Source: an uncultured beta proteobacterium
GTDB taxonomy: Bacteria > Pseudomonadota > Gammaproteobacteria > Burkholderiales > Burkholderiaceae_C
Direction: 5' to 3'
DNA: 64,000 nucleotides
Assembly (NCBI GenBank): GCA_903873485.1
Contig: CAIQOO010000175.1
Coordinates: 100,932-164,931, forward strand
Below the pieces are notes generated by a model. That model was not told the DNA's origin, did not search any database, and saw nothing but the letters and a program-made list of their open reading frames with translations. Position numbers and translations under genes: made by a program. How positions within the stretch are numbered: position 1 is the stretch's first letter; every line of letters starts with the position of its first letter. This document shows, piece by piece, positions 28,251 to 35,802 of this stretch.

Positions 28251-31200
28251 TCAGCGGCTTTGCTGCAGCAGCGCTTGCAATGCTTCAAGCAGGGCATCGC
28301 GCAGGCCATGGAGTTCGCCCAGCCGCGCCAGCGCCTGCGGGCTGCGGCCCTGGGCATGCAATTCCAGCAATTGCGCCACCAGATTGTGAACCTGCCGGTG
28401 CAGCGGCTCCGTGAGCTGAAAAGCCGGTTGCAGTGCGTGGCGTGTCGGGTGCGCGGCATGCAGCCAGGGGCCGAAGCGGCACTGCTGATGGTCAAGCGGC
28501 AGGGCTTCGCATTCGCCCTTGAGGAAGGCCTCGACAGTGGCGATCCAGGCGCGGTGCTCGACACTGGCAAACAGCAGCGGCAGATCGTCGCGGCTGACTG
28601 AAGGCAGGTTCAGCCAGGCCGGGGCGGGCCGCCAGGCGGCCAGCCAGGCGGGCAAGTCCTGCGCTGGCATCGGGCGTGCAATGCCGTAGCCCTGGGCCAG
28701 TTCGCAGCCAAGTTGCAGCAGCATCTCGCCATGAGCCACCGTCTCCACCCCTTCGGCAATCGCCTGGCGATGAAAGGCGCTGGCCAAACCGAGTACCCCT
28801 TCCAGAATCGCCAGATCATCCGGGTCGTCAAGCATGTCGCGCACAAAGCTCTGGTCGATCTTGAGGACTGCCACCGGCAGGCGTTTCAGGTAAGTCAATG
28901 ACGAATAGCCGGTGCCGAAGTCGTCCAGCGCAAAGCGCACCCCGATCTGGCTACAGGCCTCGATGATCCGCGAGACATGCGCCAGATCTTGCAGCGCGCT
29001 GGTTTCAAGCACCTCGAGTTCAAGCTCGCAGGGCCTGACCTGGCGGTGCGCCGCCAGCAGGGTGCGCAGGCGCAGCACAAAGTCGGCGTGCTGCAACTGG
29101 CGCGCGCCAATGTTGACGCTGACCGGAACCGACAGTCCGAGTGCGTGCCAGCGTTCGATCTGACTCAGCGCGGCATCAATCACCCACTCGCCAATATCGA
29201 CCGCCAGCGGGTGATCCTCGATCACCGGCAGGAACAAAGCCGGCAGCAGCAGGCCCTTTTTCGGGTGTTGCCAGCGGATCAGCGCCTCGGCACCGATCAC
29301 CTGCCCGCTGCGCATGTTCACCTTGGGCTGGTAATGCAGCACAAACTCGTCCGCACCCAGGGCCAGGCGAATGCGCTCCAGGCTTTCATGGTGGTCGCGC
29401 ACATGGTTGTCTTGCTCGGCATCAAAGATGTGGTAGCGGTTCTTGCCAGCCAGCTTGGCCTGGTACATGGCCTGGTCGGCCTGGCGATACAGTTGATCGG
29501 CATCAATGCCCTGGACCTGCGGAAAGAAGGTGACGCCCAGGCTGGCCGACACCTGCAGCAGGGCATCGCCGGCCTGCACCGGCTCGGCCGCTGCCGCCAG
29601 CAGGCGATCGAGAATTGGCACACTGGCAGTGACATCGGCCAGATCGGCCAGCACCGCGACAAACTCGTCGCCGCCAATGCGGGCCAGAGTGTCGCCATCG
29701 CGCAGGGCATCCCTCATGCGGGTCGCCACCGTCATCAGCAGCAAGTCGCCGGCTTCATGCCCGTGGTTGTCGTTAATGGCCTTGAAGCCGTCGAGGTCGA
29801 GAAAGGCCACCGCCAGCGGCTGGCTGCGGCGTACTGCCTGCGCCATGGCCTGCTGCAGCCGGTCGGCCAGCAGCACGCGGTTGGGCAACTTGGTCAGCGC
29901 GTCGTAATGGGCGATGTGTTCGAGCTGCTTTTCATGCTCCTTGAGCAGGGTAATGTCAGAAAACAGCGCCACATACTGGCGGGTATTGCCTGCCGCATCG
30001 CAGACATTGCTGATGTTTTGCATCTCGACGAACAACACGCCGTTCTTGCGCCGGTTCCAGATTTCGCCATACCAGTGGCCCTTGTCGATCAGATCGCGCC
30101 AAAAGGTGGCATAAAACGACTTGTCGTGATGGCCGGAACTGAGCATGCGCGGGTTTTGGCCCAGGACTTCCTCGCGGCCAAAACCGGTGATCCGGCTGAA
30201 AGCCTCGTTGACATCAATGATGGTGCCGTCGGCGCTGGTGATCATGATGCCTTCGCGGGCATAAGTGAACACGCTGGCCGCAAGCTGCAACTTGATTTCA
30301 GCCTGCTTTCGCTCGGTGATGTCGAGCATCACGCCAATCAGGCCCTGCACCTGGCCTTGCGCATCGGTAAAGGTTGCCTTGTTGAAAATCACATCGTGGC
30401 GCGTTTCGTCGGCATGGACTACGGATGCTTCGTAAGTCTGAACACCGGGCTGGTTCAGCAAGGCGCGGTCCGCCTGGTCGTATTTCTCTGCCAGATCAGC
30501 CGGAACCAGCTCATGCACCGTCTTGCCCATAATGTGCGCCAGCGGCAAGCCCAAAAAACGCTCGAAGGCGCTGTTGCCGCCGAGATAGGCCCCTTGAGCA
30601 TCTTTGTAAAAGATCGGCGAGGGTACCGCATCCATCAGCACCTTCTGGAACTGCAAGGTGCTTTGCAACGCCGCCTGCTGGGCCAGGATGCCCGCATCGG
30701 CGCGCCTGAGCAGGACAAAAATGAAACCCAGCAGCAGCGCCAGCAGGACGCTGGCAGCAGCGCCGCTGATGGTCAGCAAGCGCGCAAAGGCACTGTTCTT
30801 ATCGCTGATGTCATTGATCACCAGCAGATCCCCGACCACCTGGCCCGAGGCATCGGCCAGCGGTATCGCCGACACCCGCCAGTCTTGGCCATTGGCTGCC
30901 ACCTCCCGCTCGGTCTCGCCATGCGCATGACGACTGCTGGCGGTGTTGTCATCGGCCAGCGCTGCGATGGCATCGGGCAGATGGCCCTGGGAGGCGTAAA
31001 TCACCACGCTGTGGGGCAAGCGATTCCAGTCGGATTCCCGGCCAAGCAAGCGCATGCCTTCTTCCCAGCTTTGCCGGTTCAGGAACTTCTTGTCAACAGC
31101 CACCGCCAATTCGTGGCCGATCATCTGTCGCAATTGGAGAACATCCTCAATTTCCTTGCCCAATTCGACATAGCCGACCAAATTTCCGTTTTCAAAAACC

Positions 31201-31727
31201 GGTTGCACCACGCGCAAGGTAAGGGTGCCAAGCGACCCGAGTTCAATACCCGAGGCGGTCTTGCCAGTCCGCTCGGCCTCCAGGGCGGTAAAACGATTGA
31301 TCAGTCCACCCCGTTTTTGCGGGTTGTACACCCGCAGCAGGCAGACCCGGTTTTTATCCAGAAAGTAAAAATGCGTGAGCTTGTACTGGCTGTGCAGCAC
31401 ATTGAACACCGGAGCCCAGGTGGTCAGCAGCGGGTCGGCATCGCCGTTGCGCAGGGCGGCTTGCACCGTGGCATCGGCTGCAATCGGCTGCAAAGCCATC
31501 GCCAGACCAGCCATCTGGTTGTCAAGGCCGACCTGAAACTCGCGGCTGACCATGGCGGTCTGGGCCGCGATTTCGCTGGCCAGGCGTTGCCGCTGCTGCT
31601 GCCACAGCAGCGCCCCGGCACCCAGCATCATCAGCAGCACCATCAGCATTAGCGGCGGCAACAGCCGCCGCAACAGGGGCCGGGGCGCAGGGTCTGGCGG
31701 GTGCTTGCTGGCTTGTGGTTGATCCAT
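28251..31727 (-). CDS. PAS-GGDEF-EAL-CZB membrane signalling protein
   Basis: A 1158-aa c-di-GMP protein. One membrane helix at about 20-43, a periplasmic double-Cache-like sensor to about 315, a second helix at about 318-340, PAS at about 357-473 and 478-595, GGDEF at about 600-770, EAL at about 785-1030. GGDEF is intact (685-689) with an RxxD inhibitory site (676-679); EAL is intact (814-816), with DDFGTGYSSL and EGVET. A C-terminal CZB zinc domain has His1058 (HRAW), Cys1083 (CRFGPW), His1110 and His1114. Both synthesis and hydrolysis look possible, with zinc tuning. It stands alone, just after a chemoreceptor remnant. Confidence 0.93.
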   Translation of the reverse strand: MDQPQASKHPPDPAPRPLLRRLLPPLMLMVLLMMLGAGALLWQQQRQRLASEIAAQTAMVSREFQVGLDNQMAGLAMALQPIAADATVQAALRNGDADPLLTTWAPVFNVLHSQYKLTHFYFLDKNRVCLLRVYNPQKRGGLINRFTALEAERTGKTASGIELGSLGTLTLRVVQPVFENGNLVGYVELGKEIEDVLQLRQMIGHELAVAVDKKFLNRQSWEEGMRLLGRESDWNRLPHSVVIYASQGHLPDAIAALADDNTASSRHAHGETEREVAANGQDWRVSAIPLADASGQVVGDLLVINDISDKNSAFARLLTISGAAASVLLALLLGFIFVLLRRADAGILAQQAALQSTLQFQKVLMDAVPSPIFYKDAQGAYLGGNSAFERFLGLPLAHIMGKTVHELVPADLAEKYDQADRALLNQPGVQTYEASVVHADETRHDVIFNKATFTDAQGQVQGLIGVMLDITERKQAEIKLQLAASVFTYAREGIMITSADGTIIDVNEAFSRITGFGREEVLGQNPRMLSSGHHDKSFYATFWRDLIDKGHWYGEIWNRRKNGVLFVEMQNISNVCDAAGNTRQYVALFSDITLLKEHEKQLEHIAHYDALTKLPNRVLLADRLQQAMAQAVRRSQPLAVAFLDLDGFKAINDNHGHEAGDLLLMTVATRMRDALRDGDTLARIGGDEFVAVLADLADVTASVPILDRLLAAAAEPVQAGDALLQVSASLGVTFFPQVQGIDADQLYRQADQAMYQAKLAGKNRYHIFDAEQDNHVRDHHESLERIRLALGADEFVLHYQPKVNMRSGQVIGAEALIRWQHPKKGLLLPALFLPVIEDHPLAVDIGEWVIDAALSQIERWHALGLSVPVSVNIGARQLQHADFVLRLRTLLAAHRQVRPCELELEVLETSALQDLAHVSRIIEACSQIGVRFALDDFGTGYSSLTYLKRLPVAVLKIDQSFVRDMLDDPDDLAILEGVLGLASAFHRQAIAEGVETVAHGEMLLQLGCELAQGYGIARPMPAQDLPAWLAAWRPAPAWLNLPSVSRDDLPLLFASVEHRAWIATVEAFLKGECEALPLDHQQCRFGPWLHAAHPTRHALQPAFQLTEPLHRQVHNLVAQLLELHAQGRSPQALARLGELHGLRDALLEALQALLQQSR

Positions 31728-31752
31728 AAGTCAGCGAATTATCGCAAATCGA

Positions 31753-31869
31753 CGAAGCCTGATCCTTCTGGGTCACTGCATCGCCGACCTGGGACACCTG
31801 CGGACTCTGCTGGCTGCTGGCCGAGTTGGTCTGACCCATGATGTCGGTGGCGCTGCGAATGCTGCTGAC
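31753..31869 (-). pseudogene. remnant of a methyl-accepting chemotaxis protein
   Basis: About 39 codons on the minus strand read VSSIRSATDIMGQ then SQQSPQVSQVGDAVTQKDQAS, a clear match to the signalling-hairpin tail of chemoreceptors (family wording: [35 protein letters not shown]). Homology stops on both sides, with no start and no remainder of the gene. It is a decayed fragment directly upstream of the GGDEF-EAL-CZB gene. CZB domains are common on chemoreceptors, so a deletion joining two signalling genes is one explanation. Confidence 0.75.
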
Positions 31870-31943
31870 TGGACGGGTGTGGATTGGGAAGTGATGGAAG
31901 GCGCAGGCTCAATTCCACCTGAAATGCTGAATTCAAGGGCGAG

Positions 31944-32345
31944 TCATTGCATTGAATGCAGGCCAATCATGTTTCCCTCGGTGTCGCTGACCAGCGCGAT
32001 AAAGCCATACGGGCCGATTGAAAACTTCTCCCTGAAGATTTGACCGCCATGGTCGGCGGCTCGTTTTGCCTCGTCGGCACAATCGGCACAGGTGAAATAG
32101 ACCAGCGTGCTATTGCCGCCCGAGGGGCAACCGTCCATTTTGACCAATGCTCCCGACGCTCCGGCATCGGTGTCGTGCATGGGGAATGCCCACATCTCCA
32201 CGTCTGGACTTTCCAGTTTCTGCAACTCCCCCACGAAGACCCCTTCGTAGAACGTTTTGGCACGCTGCATTGGCAATCTTGCGGTTCGCCGCCATCCGTG
32301 CAAACCCGATGACAACGTGGCGCTACAGCGCCGGCGAGCGATCAA
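31944..32345 (-). pseudogene. VOC/glyoxalase-family protein, 5' end degraded
   Basis: From about residue 26 of the open frame (MQRAKTFYEGVF) the sequence is a good VOC-fold dioxygenase/glyoxalase-type protein: VEMWAFPMHDTDAGASGALV, STLVYFTCADCADEAKRA, IALVSDTEGNMIGLHSMQ. The first 25 codons (RRRCSATLSSGLHGWRRTAR) do not resemble the expected first beta strand of the family, such as VWFEIYVxDMxRAK. Either translation starts at the internal ATG (32270) with a missing strand, or the gene is dead. No function is assigned. Confidence 0.6.
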
Positions 32346-32381
32346 GCCACACCCGGTTGCGCGCCGCGCAAGCCAGAGGAA

Positions 32382-33086
32382 TCAGCTTTCCGGCGCAGCC
32401 GCTTCAATGCCCAGTTCGGCACACAGCTTGTTGACGGTGGCCTGCAGCAGCGCCACTTGCGCTTCCAGGCGCTCGATCCGCTCTTGGGCGCTGAAATCGA
32501 GCGAACGCAGGATGGTGCCGCTGGCAAATTGCGATTCATCGACCGGCCCGCACAGCAGGTGTGCCCAGCGCTGCTCGCGGGCACCCGGCGCGCGTGTCAG
32601 CTTGACCACCAGCGGGCCACCTTTCTCGACGGCACGGTCTTGCAGCTCTTCCAGAAAACCCTCGACCGACGAAATGTCGGCAAACTTGTACCAGCGCTCG
32701 GTGTTCAGGCGCAGCTCGCCGGCAGTTTGCGGGCCGCGCAGCATCAGCAGGCCCAGCAGCACGGCAGATTGTTCGGGCACGCCGATGCCGCGCTGAAAAT
32801 TGTGCTCAAGGCGGGTTACCCGCGAGCCGCTGCTTTCGCGCACCAGGTTTTTTGATTTCAGGTGGCTGACGGCGCCCGCCACATCGGCTTCGGTCAGTTC
32901 CATGATCGGATCGCGGCTGCTTTTCTGGTTGCAGCCCAGCACCAGCGAATTGAGCGACAGCGGGTAGCTGTCAGGCACGGTGCGGGCCTTTTCCATCAGC
33001 GTGCCCAGCACGCGGGCCTCGATCAGGCTCAGGGTGATGGCCGGTTTGGGGATGGATGCATCCATCGGGGAGGAGGTCAAAGTCAT
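32382..33086 (-). CDS. YceH-like protein (DUF480)
   Basis: A 234-aa winged-helix-type protein of the YceH/UPF0502 family. Family wording: [59 protein letters not shown] short coiled coil lies near the C-terminus ([18 protein letters not shown]). The family's role is not established. It diverges from purN by 13 bp, so promoters must overlap the coding ends. Confidence 0.9.
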   Translation of the reverse strand: MTLTSSPMDASIPKPAITLSLIEARVLGTLMEKARTVPDSYPLSLNSLVLGCNQKSSRDPIMELTEADVAGAVSHLKSKNLVRESSGSRVTRLEHNFQRGIGVPEQSAVLLGLLMLRGPQTAGELRLNTERWYKFADISSVEGFLEELQDRAVEKGGPLVVKLTRAPGAREQRWAHLLCGPVDESQFASGTILRSLDFSAQERIERLEAQVALLQATVNKLCAELGIEAAAPES

Positions 33087-33099
33087 AATTCAGTCAAGT

Positions 33100-33693
33100 A
33101 TGAAAAACATCGTTATTTTGATCTCTGGCAGCGGCTCCAACATGGCCGCCATCGTGAAAACCGCGAAACGCGACGACTGGGCGGGCAAATGGGGGGCACG
33201 GGTTGCGGCAGTCATCAGCAACAAGCCTGATGCCAAAGGCCTGCAATGGGCAAACCAGCAGGGCATTGCCACCGAGGTGGTGGCGCACAAGCACTATGCC
33301 AACCGGGCAGCGTTTGATACAGCGCTGGCGCAGTCGATTGACCGGTTTGAGCTGCCTGGCAACCCGGCGCTGGTGGTGCTGGCCGGGTTCATGCGCATTC
33401 TGACCCCGGATTTTGTCGCCAAATACCAGGGCCGGCTGCTCAATATCCACCCGTCATTGCTGCCGGCCTTTGCCGGCTTGCACACCCATCAGCGCGCCAT
33501 TGACGCCGGCTGCAAGTTCGCCGGTGCCACGGTGCATTGGGTGACCACCGCGCTCGATGATGGCCCGATCCTGGCGCAAGCGGCAGTGCCGGTGCTGCCG
33601 GAAGACAGCGCCGACACCCTGGCGGCACGGGTGTTGACCCAAGAACACCTTATCTACCCGCAGGTGATTGCTGATTTGCTACGAAAAATATAG
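33100..33693 (+). CDS. purN: phosphoribosylglycinamide formyltransferase
   Basis: A 197-aa GAR transformylase using 10-formyl-THF in purine synthesis. Motifs: IVILISGSGSNMAAI, VVLAGFMRILTPDFV, LNIHPSLLPAFAGLHTHQ (catalytic Asn and His), GATVHWVTTALDDGPI (catalytic Asp). The ATG at 33100 fits MKNIVILISG. The last codons and the TAG stop (33691-33693) lie inside repeat copy 4: TAG is part of its ATAGCT. Confidence 0.96.
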   Translation: MKNIVILISGSGSNMAAIVKTAKRDDWAGKWGARVAAVISNKPDAKGLQWANQQGIATEVVAHKHYANRAAFDTALAQSIDRFELPGNPALVVLAGFMRILTPDFVAKYQGRLLNIHPSLLPAFAGLHTHQRAIDAGCKFAGATVHWVTTALDDGPILAQAAVPVLPEDSADTLAARVLTQEHLIYPQVIADLLRKI

Positions 33694-33735
33694 CTACCAG
33701 CGCTTGTCCCATAAGGGCTAGAGGCCAATTAGGCT
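33690..33735 (+). repeat. AGCGCTTG-family repeat, copy 4 (supplies the purN stop)
   Basis: Reads ATAGCTACCAGCGCTTG, then ATAAGGGCTAGAGGCC and an AT-rich tail. One of the best-preserved copies; its TAG terminates purN. Confidence 0.88.
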
Positions 33736-33761
33736 CTTATTTTTGATGGAACAGGGCAGGC

Positions 33762-33794
33762 GGCTTGGCAGCACCATGGCGGTGCTGCCAAGCC
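33762..33794. terminator. strong hairpin between convergent purN and mmdB
   Basis: A perfect 14-bp stem (33762-33775 with 33781-33794; outer bases GGCTTGG/CCAAGCC) with a 5-base loop ATGGC. No T run follows on either strand, so it may be a bidirectional RNA-end stabiliser more than a classical terminator. Confidence 0.5.
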
Positions 33795-33805
33795 AAACCG
33801 CTGGC

Positions 33806-35017
33806 TCAAGTTCCGCGCAACACACTGACATACACCGCCGCGATGATGGCGGTGGTGATGACGCCGCTGATGTTGGCACCGAGTGCTTGCGGCAAGATGA
33901 TGGCACTTGGGTTGGCTGCCGTGGCAATCTTTTGCACCACCTTGGCCGTGGTCGGCACGCAACTGACGCCGGCAATGCCGATGATCGGGTTGAACTTGCC
34001 ACCTGAGGTGAAGTAAAGAATATAGCCACCCGCCAGGCCACCGAGCGCCGAGATCAGCAAGGCCAGCATGCCCAGCAACAGCAGCTTGAGCACGACAGGG
34101 TTGAGCAGCGTGCTGGCTTCACACAATACACCGAGCGTCAAGCCCAGGAAGAATGTGGCGCCGTACAAAAATGTCTCACCCAACAGCTTGCTGAAAGACT
34201 CCAGGCCACTTTCCCGCACTGCCACGCCGACAAACAGCGAGAAAAACAGCGGTGCTGCCACCGGGAACAGCAGGCAAAGCAGCGTGCAGGTCACCACGGC
34301 AAAAATCATCTTTTGCGATCGGCTGATTTTCGGGCCTCGGTCAGCGATCATGTTGATGCCGCGAATCCGCTCAGGAACCAGCCACTTGATCAGATACGGG
34401 TAAGCGCCGTAGGTCAGACCCAGGTAGAGGTAACCCACCACGGTGATCGGCACAAACAGGTCTTTGGCCAGAATCAGCGAGGTAAACAGCACCATCGGGC
34501 CGTCGGCACCGCCAATCGTGGCCACCGCAGCCGCTTCGCCCGGTTTCATGCCCAACCAGACGGCAATCGGGAACACCATGATCGTTCCCAGTTCGGCGAA
34601 CAGCGCAATGAACATGCTTTGAAAGGGGCGCGCCATCACATAACCGACATCCAGCAACACACCAATACCCATGAAAACAAAACAGGCGATCAAGCCGTTG
34701 CTGAAAGTCAGGGTGTAAATCGGCTGCAACCAGTTGATTTGCATGATGTTGACCAGATCGGTCGGGTCAGACATCAACGGGTCAACAAACAGCGTGCCGG
34801 CTTTACCGCCTTCAATAAACATCACGCCAGCGTTGATGGCCGACATGCCCAGCCCCATCGGGATCATCAGCAGCGGTTCAAGAACCTCGCGGGTTCCGAG
34901 GTAAATCAGCAAAAAGCCGAGCAGCATCAAGAAAATGCGTCCGTACATCACGGATGGCTCGGCCGCGACCAGGGTGGCAATGCCCTGGAACAGGCTAAGA
35001 AAGCTTAAGTGTTCCAT
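33806..35017 (-). CDS. mmdB: Na+-translocating acyl-CoA decarboxylase beta subunit
   Basis: Integral membrane subunit (403 aa) that couples decarboxylation of carboxybiotin to Na+ export. About ten hydrophobic segments; conserved stretches NAGVMFIEGGKAGTLF, VWLGMKPGEAAAVATIGGAD (Na+ site region), GPMVLFTSL and SCVPTTAKVVQKIA match OadB/MmdB/GcdB. It is the last gene of a four-gene operon with order A-D-C-B, the order known for methylmalonyl-CoA decarboxylase operons. Confidence 0.9.
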   Translation of the reverse strand: MEHLSFLSLFQGIATLVAAEPSVMYGRIFLMLLGFLLIYLGTREVLEPLLMIPMGLGMSAINAGVMFIEGGKAGTLFVDPLMSDPTDLVNIMQINWLQPIYTLTFSNGLIACFVFMGIGVLLDVGYVMARPFQSMFIALFAELGTIMVFPIAVWLGMKPGEAAAVATIGGADGPMVLFTSLILAKDLFVPITVVGYLYLGLTYGAYPYLIKWLVPERIRGINMIADRGPKISRSQKMIFAVVTCTLLCLLFPVAAPLFFSLFVGVAVRESGLESFSKLLGETFLYGATFFLGLTLGVLCEASTLLNPVVLKLLLLGMLALLISALGGLAGGYILYFTSGGKFNPIIGIAGVSCVPTTAKVVQKIATAANPSAIILPQALGANISGVITTAIIAAVYVSVLRGT

Positions 35018-35044
35018 AGTGTCAGGTGCTTGGGTGCTGACAGC

Positions 35045-35434
35045 TTACTGAATGGTCATCACCGGCTGACCACCTTCTACGGGGTCACCGGCTGCCACCA
35101 TGATGCGGGTGACCTTGCCGGCCCGGCTGGCCAGCAAGTGATTTTTCATTTTCATGGCTTCAAGCACCAGCAGTTTGTCGCCCACTGCCACGGTTTGACC
35201 AACTTTGACATCGACTTGCACCACCACGCCGCCCATTTGGGCGACTTCGTCTCCGGCACCCGCTGCTGCGGCAGCCGGTGCCGCACTGGCCGGGGCTGAT
35301 GGGGCTGCCATCATCGGTGCCGGGGCACCTGGCATGGCCATTGGTGAGGCTGACGATGTGGCTCCAGCGGTGACTTCGAGGACGGCGACATCGTATTCGC
35401 GGCCGTTGACGGTTACTTTGAATTGACGGGGCAT
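35045..35434 (-). CDS. mmdC: biotin carrier subunit of the decarboxylase
   Basis: A 129-aa biotinyl protein. The biotin lysine is Lys95 in LEAMKMKNHL; a flexible Ala/Pro/Met-rich linker covers about residues 22-62, before the biotinyl barrel (GGVVVQVDVKVGQTV). The start MPRQFKVTVNGREYDVAVLE is typical for carriers of decarboxylase pumps. It moves CO2 from the carboxyltransferase (MmdA) to MmdB. Confidence 0.88.
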   Translation of the reverse strand: MPRQFKVTVNGREYDVAVLEVTAGATSSASPMAMPGAPAPMMAAPSAPASAAPAAAAAGAGDEVAQMGGVVVQVDVKVGQTVAVGDKLLVLEAMKMKNHLLASRAGKVTRIMVAAGDPVEGGQPVMTIQ

Positions 35435-35448
35435 GATGAATTCCTGTT

Positions 35449-35778
35449 TTAGTGTTGAGGCCGTGGATGTCCGGCATGGGATGAGTGTTGAGCGGCGCGA
35501 CCCTGGCTAGCCCAGGCGCGGTTTCTTTCAGAAATATGCAGGATGCGGTGCGGGCCCATGACAGTAAAAATGGCGGCAGACAGGGCTGCGACATCTTCGT
35601 CTGGAATGCCCAGCAATACCGGGCAGACTTCGCCCTGGGGCACTTCGACGGCCACCCGGCTCTGTTCGATTTTGCCGGTGACCGTGACCATCACCTTGAT
35701 GAGCACGGCCACCAGCATGGCGATGATGATGGAGATACCGTAGATTTGAAACGCTGTAACGATTGCCTGGCCGACCAT
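35449..35778 (-). CDS. mmdD: OadG/MmdD-like small membrane subunit
   Basis: A 109-aa subunit with a single N-terminal membrane helix (FQIYGISIIIAMLVAVLIKV). The C-terminal half has EDVAALSAAIFTVMG and ends WASQGRAAQHSSHAGHPR, the tail type seen in decarboxylase gamma/delta subunits, which hold the complex together. It lies between the carboxyltransferase and biotin carrier genes, as in mmdADCB. Similarity is weak outside these parts, but context is strong. Confidence 0.8.
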   Translation of the reverse strand: MVGQAIVTAFQIYGISIIIAMLVAVLIKVMVTVTGKIEQSRVAVEVPQGEVCPVLLGIPDEDVAALSAAIFTVMGPHRILHISERNRAWASQGRAAQHSSHAGHPRPQH

Positions 35779-35802
35779 GTCGTGTGTCCTTGGGTTAAGA
35801 GC

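Noticed and set aside
28977..31652. 891-codon plus-strand open frame opposite the GGDEF-EAL gene
   Set aside because: Antisense shadow of a high-GC gene whose minus-strand protein has complete domain motifs.
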